Positions 57,171 through 64,000 of a stretch of DNA of 64,000 bases are shown in pieces. The stretch is taken from NCBI RefSeq assembly GCF_026151205.1, contig NC_087073.1, positions 17,193,837 through 17,257,836 of the forward strand. The letters are read 5' to 3'. The notes beneath the pieces are model-generated. The model did not search any database and had not been told where the DNA came from. It saw nothing but the letters and a program-made list of their open reading frames with translations. The position numbers and the translations under genes are program-made. Each line of letters starts with the position of its first letter. Within the stretch, counting starts at the first letter, position 1. Origin of the DNA: Bolinopsis microptera (lineage: Eukaryota > Ctenophora > Tentaculata > Lobata > Bolinopsidae).

Positions 57171-57384
57171 GAGAACTCATACCTTGGATTAGCTCTCAGC
57201 AGTTACAGAAGGACCTCGCCACTCCAGATGCCGGCCCGTCCGGAGACCTCTCTCCTGCTAACGCTACTAACCCTATCCTTCCCCAACAGCAACATGACAA
57301 ACCCACCAATGTCAGAATGGAACCATGCAGCGATCATAGGCGCGACAGCTCGCCAGGAGAACCACGACAAAGACGCCCGACATA

Positions 57385-57852
57385 ATGCTCGACGACGAGG
57401 AGCAGGGACCACAGCTCGCGACAGCTCTCTGCAAGCACGTCTTGCCCCTACTGTTTCAGGGCGAAAAACCACCCTGAGAGTTTCACGAATCAATTTTAGC
57501 TGCCACGAAGGCAGTACTCAACGCGACCTTCGGTCAATTGGAACGCCGAACGCTGGCCACAGACATGTGGTCCAGCTACGTGCAGACAGTCGCCATCAAA
57601 GCCGCACGCGCGGTAATTTACGACCCGAAAGAACGCCGGGAACCGCTGAGGGCGCTCATAACAAATACAATACAACAGAGGATACCTCTGATGGGTCTGC
57701 GCAGGGTGGAAGTGGCCACCCAGACCGAAGAAGAACGCCCGGACAGCAGCGCGGACGCCGACGACGCGGAAGACAACGTCAGCGCCCGCTCAAGCGACCA
57801 CCAGCCCGACCAGGAGGACGCGAACCTGGTCATCCTCGACCACTGGTGGTAA
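57385..57852 (+). pseudogene. Unknown short ORF with acidic tail, upstream of the Hsp70-like gene
   Basis: A frame starting MLDDEEQGPQLATALCKHV (57385) reaches a stop near 57470. The next frame continues at once (57484-57852) with LAATKAVLNATFGQLERR, MWSSYVQTVAIKAARAVIYD and an Asp/Glu/Ser-rich tail ending VILDHWW. The two probably made one protein of about 155 residues before a frameshift. Helical body plus acidic tail; no family recognised. It lies 320 bp before the Hsp70-like gene on the same strand and has the same GC-rich composition. Confidence 0.5.
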
Positions 57853-58171
57853 TTAGCACGCACCACGAAGACAGTGTTTTTCAACACTCAACGTATCCTT
57901 TCGAACATATCCGCATATATCATTTCATCATTCTCCTCCGTGCAGGACTAGTCTTCGGGAAACCTGCACGTTAAACCTTGTTTAAAAGCAAAAGTTAATA
58001 CCGTAATGCCGTGCACGAACGGCCGTGCAATAACTAGGAAAAATCGCTATTACGTGTAGACCTACTCGACTGCACATACTCCACGCGAAAGTGACTGAGA
58101 ATAGGGTTGCAATTGCACGCTTGTCATATTTAACGTCCCCATTAACTAAAATTCCAAGATAGCAACGCGCT

Positions 58172-59640
58172 ATGACTGACGCAGGAAACGTAAAGTTACT
58201 CGGGATCGACCTCGGGACGACCACGACGGGCGTGGCGGAGTCATGCACGACAACACGCCGACGATGGTCACCTGGAAGGACAGCGCGACGGCGATACTCT
58301 CGACCTACGATCTCGACACCCAAGAAGTGGGAAAGGACCACTCGAACAACGCCGCCGACTTAGTGCGCGAGTCGAAGAAATTTATGGGTCTGTCCGCCGC
58401 ATTATGTCAGGACGTTCTCGAGAACTGCAAGTATCCATACAACATGGAAGGAACGAACTTCGTCGGGTCAAGCGGCGTAGAGATGCGACCGGAGGAAGTC
58501 GCAGCCCAAATCCTGAAGAAAGTCGCCGACAAGTTCCCGGACGCGCAAGTGAAAACAGTGATAACGGTCCCTGCGTACTTCGACGACCTCAGCCGCCGAG
58601 CGACAAAGAACGCCGCCATGATGGCGGGGATCGAAGTGGTGGAGCTCATGAACGAGCCGTCGGCGGCAACAAACGCCGAGGCACACCGACTTCCGAAAGA
58701 CTGTAAGGTGATCACGATCGACATGGGAGGTGGCACCATGGACGTGGCCGCCATCGATAAGTCGGTCAACGCTCTAAAAGTCGTTGGGATGTCGGGAGAT
58801 CCCCACTTGGGAGGCGCCCAAATGGATCGATCGTCGCCGACTGGATCGTCTCCAACAAATCGCGGAAGAAGAAAGGATGACGATACAGTAACCTGAGCAA
58901 GGAGGCGCGCTCTCGACTTCTGTCAGCAGTTAAAGAGGCGAAGCACGACCTTTCGAAGATGACCACAGCCGACATACGAGTCACCAACTACGACGCCAAG
59001 GGTGATCTGTCGGTCACCTTGACGAGGGACGACTTTGACAAAATCGTCCGACAAAAGCTGTCGACCGTGACGACTCACATTACCGAAGCTGTCCTGGACG
59101 CTGGCGGTGGAATGCTAAGGACGTCGAGAGCATCCTGCTCGTAGGAGGAAGCGCTCGATAACCCCTCCTCAAGACCCTAGCAATGGACACGCTACCCACC
59201 GCCGGGATACTTGAGGGCGTGAACGTCGCTGTCGCTAAAGGAGCCGCTAAAAGGATTGGCACCTGTTGCAACGGCAACAGAGTACCCAGCCTACCGAGAT
59301 CACCGAGATCGCAGTACACACGCTTGGTATTGGTGTCGTGAACGACGGGTTCACACCAATCATACCGAAAGGCACTCAGCTGCCAGCAATTCGCGATCGA
59401 CCCTTCACCACGAGCGCAGATTTCCAGAAAGTCATGCACATCGCCGTGTTCAGAGGTGAGACTGAGAGTGACTGGGGCAGTCTTATAACACCTGCCTGGG
59501 CGTATTCGCTCTGAATATCATGCCGATGCCACGAGGCGAAGCTCGAGTCGTCGTAACGTTCCGAAATAGCGACTAAGGAATGCTCACGGTGACCGCCAAG
59601 GAAATTTCGGGACTCTGATCATCCGAACGCCAAGTACACA
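58172..59640 (+). pseudogene. Divergent intronless Hsp70-like gene, frameshifted
   Basis: The ATPase domain starts at 58172 with LLGIDLGTTTTGVAE (phosphate-1 motif), then shifts frame near 58240 and runs to about 58835 with KTVITVPAYFDDLSRRAT, NEPSAATNAEA and ITIDMGGGTMDVA (phosphate-2 motif). A further shift leads to 58890-59100 (LTRDDFDKIV...), another to SILLVGGSARITPLLKTL (about 59125-59175, adenosine motif). The substrate-binding domain start (VHTLGIGVV, then FTTSADFQKVMHIAVFRGE) is at 59300-59460. At least four shifts occur. It is far from standard cytosolic Hsp70 (TTTTGVAE instead of TTNSCVAV), GC-rich, and has no introns. Confidence 0.8.
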
Positions 59641-59975
59641 TGACGAGGGACTCACCCGGAGAGTTCCATCCCAGCGAGAAAAGTCGCTGAAAAAGACGCC
59701 GCCGAAGAATCTAGCATTGCCGACTCTGCTTGACGAGGAGTGAACACTGTATTTATCATATAGTAATAGACTGTTTTCTGTCGCTGAGACTTATTAAATT
59801 ATTACAGGAACGTGACTCGATCAGTTCGAATTTCTCGAACTCACTACGCTAAGACGTTTTTCTATTTTACGACCTTAAGGTCGACTAAGTTACGAAAGCG
59901 CTAATTTTGCGCGCTTGGGTTTGCATGTTATGCGTGACTCTTTATATTATATTACCACTTATTATCTAACATTAC

Positions 59976-60894
59976 TTAAGGGGAGATACACCAAAAACGT
60001 TTTTGCTCCGAACATCGATTTTATTTTATATTATGGTTAAATAGAGAAAAAGAATAAGATTGCACACCTTCAAAATTTTCTAAAAATATTCCCTCATCGA
60101 GAAAAAAAAAATTTTTCTTTTTTCTTTTAGTACCAAATAGGTGATTTTAGAAGACAAATTGTCTTAAATAATTTTCTAGCTCGAACACAAGGATCCCCCC
60201 TTGTATAAATTTTGTACAAATTGTACACATTTGTTTACAAATTTTGTGTCTTTAACTATTATAAATTTGGTACTAAAAGATTCGTCTTACCAAGCTGATT
60301 ACGATTCTGTAAAAATTATTTCAAAAAAACTGATACTTTTTGAGTAATTAGCATTTTAAGCCTTAAATCTGCCATGTTTGGCCCTTTTTTACGATGAATT
60401 TTACTAAGTCGTTTAGGCCACATTTCATAGCTTAAAACTCAAAAGTGAGAGAAATCCTGTTCCAAAAAGCTTTCCATGATCATCAACTACACTCACAAGA
60501 ATTTTTGAAGCGATATCTGATGACCTGGGCGAGTGGTAAAATGTACAACTTTGGTGGTAGGCAAAAATCCCAATTTTTATTTTTCCACCTTGTTTGGTCT
60601 GTAACTTGGTCATTTATTGTTCAATTATATAATCCGTCTTGTACGGAGTGTAAGTAATGTTCAGTAAAACAATCAGCCAAAACACTTTTAAAATGGCCAA
60701 ACTATCGGTATTACAGTGACAGACTTCTCCAAATTTTAAAAATTTTCGAAAAAGAAAAATTTTTTTTTTCTCGATGAGGGAATAGTTTTAGAAAATTTTG
60801 AAGGTGTGCAATCTTATTCTTTTTGTCTATTTAACCATAATATAAAAAAAATCGATGTTCGGAGCAAAAACGTTTTTGGTGTATCTCCCCTTAA
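59976..60894. mobile_element. 919-bp MITE with long inverted repeats and TTAA ends
   Basis: Left TTAAGGGGAGATACACC and right GGTGTATCTCCCCTTAA. The inverted repeats extend about 140 bp with few mismatches (TTTTTGCTCCGAACATCGAT, ATTCCCTCATCGAGAAAAAA). TTAA at each end suits piggyBac-type insertion. No transposase. A truncated copy is at 29055-29681. Confidence 0.85.
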
Positions 60895-61861
60895 TCTATT
60901 GCCGACTATCATTGACTCCTCTCGCAAATATAAAATGATGGCCCCGAAATGTTCAGGAATACGCAGGTACTACTCCTTGTGCGAGTAGCATGAGCTTTAA
61001 AATCTTTGGTGCACGTGCGAACAGCCGCATCTCGGGCTGTCTTCTATACGCCTTAAGTTTGTACTACCTTTACCTAAATTTGGTATTTGACTTTTCCGCA
61101 TTCACAGAGGTAATAACTGTTATTCCTGAACACCCGAGCGCTTCCTAAAGTTCGATTCTTTATTCTCAGCATCAAAGACTAGAGTACAATTCGTTCTGAA
61201 TCATGCTTGTAATGTTAAGGCTTGGTTGTCGTAAAATAATGTTGATCTTAAGTGTAATTGCTTAACTATAACCACACCTTATCAGGAATGGACGACCAGC
61301 TATATATGCGATACTGATTATTCGGTGTCGTGGCGAACTGTGTTAATAACCGCGGTATTGCTCGGTAAGCATGCTCGACCTCTTCAGGACCTACGCCATG
61401 TTATACGAAACCATGTAGTAGTGTAGGTCCTCAGAACCAATATCTTCTTTCGGGTTACTAACCGGAATTCTTTTCAGTATCACAAGCCGCTGGGACGCAA
61501 ACGGTGACTATCACGGGTGATAAACGACACAACGCAGCCCCCTCGACCGCGTCAGTATAACATTACTGATTGGAGACGCAATTACGACCTTCGCAACGAC
61601 AGACTCCTACCACCCTATGGAGTAACCCAGACTGATGTTGTACCTGTTACAACTTCCCGTCATAGACTCGAATGAACTCGACCACGGACAATATATTATA
61701 ATGTTGTGAGAATATAGACGATAGCGTAAAATAAATAGTCGCGTGCTGGGCACAATCGAAATAACTATTCATTTGGAAGTTTGAAGATACGTAGCGAGGC
61801 GCAGTTAAATTATTTTAAACAGCTCCCGAGACGATGGGGTTTAAGATAATAAATGTACTTA
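60895..61861. other. Non-coding, no gene seen
   Basis: No supported frame. Confidence 0.45.
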
Positions 61862-62757
61862 CCTTATCGGACCTTATTTGGACGGACATTACATGAACGG
61901 ACATAATTGTGAACGGACATTAATATGAACGCTCGAAGGCATTCAAAACCATAAAAAATCCGAATTTTTTTCAGTTTTTTGACTTTTTTTAATTTCAGCA
62001 AATGATTTTTTAATCCATTTTTCATACAGTAAGTAAGAAAAGCAGTCATAAAGCAGTAAAAATGTTAAAATATGTGTACATGATCAGTGTCTAATATCAC
62101 ATATCATCTTCATTAAATGGGTTTTCGTGCATGAAATAGTCCATGCTTAAACAAGCATCAGTGATTTCTAGCTTTTTGGAAACCTTTTTTATCAAACTAC
62201 CCCGGTCCTGCATTTCAGTGTTAACTTTTACAAGCCATTCGGCGTGAAGTGGTTTTTATCTTAGACAACTTTAGGTTAACCTTAACATCACGTAGAGTTT
62301 TCCTAGCACTGTTTCATTACCTCCCCTCAGTAATATGAACTATAACAACGTCGGACAATGTCCTCGGCAACACGATTTACCGTAATGTCTAGAGGCTGGA
62401 ACAAGTTTGTCATGTTGGCGGGGACTATAGCTCATGAACTATATGTTGTTGAGTGCCATAATTTTGTTGACTTTTTTCCGCCAAGTGACCCTTGAAAACA
62501 TCATATACTAGTAGAGTTTTCTGTGCCTCCGGCAGACCAAGAAAAACGTTTCCGTCGTTAACTTACGGCACAATAAAGTTCTCAAAGTTGTCATATTCTG
62601 GACAAAAAGTTCGAAATGGAAAAATTTTTGAAAAAATTTCAACGGACTTTAACTTGGACGGACATTAATTGAACGGACTTTATTTGAACGGACATTAAGA
62701 TACACGCTAGGGCCTCCAGCGTTCAAGTAATGTCCGTCCAAATAAGGTCCGATAAGG
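61862..62757. mobile_element. 896-bp MITE with TA target duplication
   Basis: Perfect inverted ends of about 31 bp starting CCTTATCGGACCTTATTTGG, flanked by TA on both sides. Next to each end, short repeats of (T)GAACGGACATTA occur three or more times. No transposase ORF. Confidence 0.88.
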
Positions 62758-62842
62758 TAGTATATACGTGTACGTTATGTTTTCGACGAGGTACGCCGCC
62801 TCGTGATGGTTTTTGCACGTGTACCGTGTTGATAATTCAACA

Positions 62843-63366
62843 GTGGTCATGACCGGCTTTTATTACTAAATCTAATTCGCTCGCCCAAAAATTTCACGTG
62901 ACTTTGGTTTTTATGGTTTTGCAGCCGTACAAAATGGTTTTACATAAACCCTAATCCCAACCCTAACCCTAACCATAACCCCGAAGTTGCTCTATCCAGA
63001 GCCCTTGCGCTTGCAGTAGCGCGCGCCCGCCTGACTTGTGAAACAAGCGCGCCCGAAGTGGCGCGAAAGCACATGGTTAGGTGAAACCCCGAAGCTAACC
63101 ATAACCCTTACCACAACCCTAACCCTAACCCGAGCCCTAAGGCTGAACAATCGAATTCATGTTTTACTAGCCTGTCACGTGACCAAAACGGTTTTTTGCC
63201 CATAACTCTCCGTGGAAGCATTTTTACCCTACGTCATGTGGGGTGATTCGGAATCAGCGTCCAAAAATACACCGATTCAGATCAATTTCACACCCAAAGG
63301 GCCTTTTCACAAGAATTTTCTTAAAATTTGGGCGAGCGATTTAGTAGCTAGGAGCGGTCATGACCA
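62843..63366. mobile_element. 524-bp MITE enclosing telomere-like motifs
   Basis: Inverted ends GTGGTCATGACCG...CTACTAAAT...CGCTCGCCCAAA (62843-62892 against about 63325-63366), with a second inverted pair inside around TCACGTGAC. The middle holds degenerate CCCTAA runs (62948-62980 and 63113-63140). Confidence 0.7.
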
Positions 63367-63654
63367 CGTGAAACGATGTGGTTACACCAGAGGCAGATGC
63401 CGCCTTCTTTTTTTTAAATTACGCAATTATATTAACCGAAAGTTTAGATGATCGACCTTTATAGCGTCGCATGTCAATGATAGACATTTTTAATTTAAAT
63501 GGCCCTCTAGTCCGTTTAGGAAAACCGCAGACTCCTTACCTTTAAACCCTTCTGAAAGATGGAACTTCTGAACCTGCTGTTGTAACATCCACTCCTAATA
63601 CTGCTGGCACCTAACTTGTTGACGAGGACGTCAACTCTAAAAAAGAAGAAAGCT
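63367..63654. other. Non-coding
   Basis: No gene seen before the repeated unit begins at 63655. Confidence 0.4.
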
Positions 63655-64000
63655 AGAACCCCCGATTGGTAGATGAGATGCCAGTATATTATCGTAATCA
63701 CGCTGAATGCTCGAGATACCTCGCTACGTACAGTGTTCATCTGAGACGTGACCATGTACGTGACCTTGAATCTCTACCCCGTTCCAGTAGCTTCTAGAAC
63801 AAGTTTTCCCGCCCCATCGTAACTCGGAGATGCCCAATTACCTTACCTACTCAAATTGCCAATTCCCATGGAGGAGCCCCGACCATCCCACGACGGTAGC
63901 TCGCCCCTAATTAATTGGAAATCGGAGACGGAGTCAATGGAACTTGGCACTGGTCCCGAGTGGAACGCGTCGGACAGAGAGATGGGGACACTTCTCTTCC
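63655..64000 (+). mobile_element. Second copy of the GC-rich unit's left part, cut by the window end
   Basis: Aligns without gaps to 56727-57072 with about one substitution seen (T for A near 63682). The sequences to the left of the two copies are unrelated, so 63655 marks a unit border. Confidence 0.9.

Noticed and set aside
57618-58987. Long minus-strand frames opposite the Hsp70-like gene
   Set aside because: GC-rich DNA opens antisense frames; the plus strand carries recognisable Hsp70 motifs.

Overview
This is nuclear DNA of an animal, probably a marine invertebrate; I cannot name the species. The signs are GT-AG introns, a four-exon rhodopsin-type receptor, non-LTR retrotransposon remains, many miniature inverted-repeat elements (MITEs), long minisatellites and TTAGGG-type telomeric repeats. 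AT-rich non-coding sequence makes up most of it. A cnidarian or another early-branching animal would fit, but nothing here decides it.

Bases 1-12300 hold most of an integrated Polinton/Maverick (adintovirus-like) element. On the plus strand is the 3' half of a protein-primed type B DNA polymerase, split by spliceosomal introns. Facing it on the minus strand is a compact block: adenain-type protease, double jelly-roll major capsid protein, a small basic pVI-like protein, a penton-like minor capsid protein, two basic core-like proteins, the packaging ATPase, an rve integrase, a membrane glycoprotein, a probable OB-fold protein, several proteins of unknown function and a second penton-like protein. 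Short overlaps and individual TATA boxes are typical of the block. The copy is damaged: a snap-back inverted duplication breaks the capsid gene, the integrase is frameshifted, and a 975-bp TA-flanked MITE interrupts one gene. Beyond the last gene lies a probable RNA polymerase III gene for a small structured RNA with a tRNA-like core.

Bases 12300-21400 are repeats: a nested foldback, two copies of a 100-bp MITE, a 577-bp MITE, a GC-rich cloverleaf-like palindrome cluster and three degenerate non-LTR retrotransposons. At 21687-22793 is the last exon of a multi-pass membrane protein. At 23464-25336 an interstitial telomeric block (CCCTGA then CCCTAA) sits between inverted copies of a 15-bp satellite.

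The clearest host gene is a class A GPCR on the minus strand (29721-33258, four exons, all phase-0 introns). From 34000 to 55500 there are minisatellites (36, 52, about 50-60 and 36 bp) and no gene I can support.

Bases 56727-59700 form a GC-rich island with a frameshifted, intronless, divergent Hsp70-like gene, preceded by a short ORF with an acidic tail. The first 346 bp of the island recur almost unchanged at 63655-64000, so it belongs to a duplicated and perhaps mobile unit. Three MITEs lie between the two copies.
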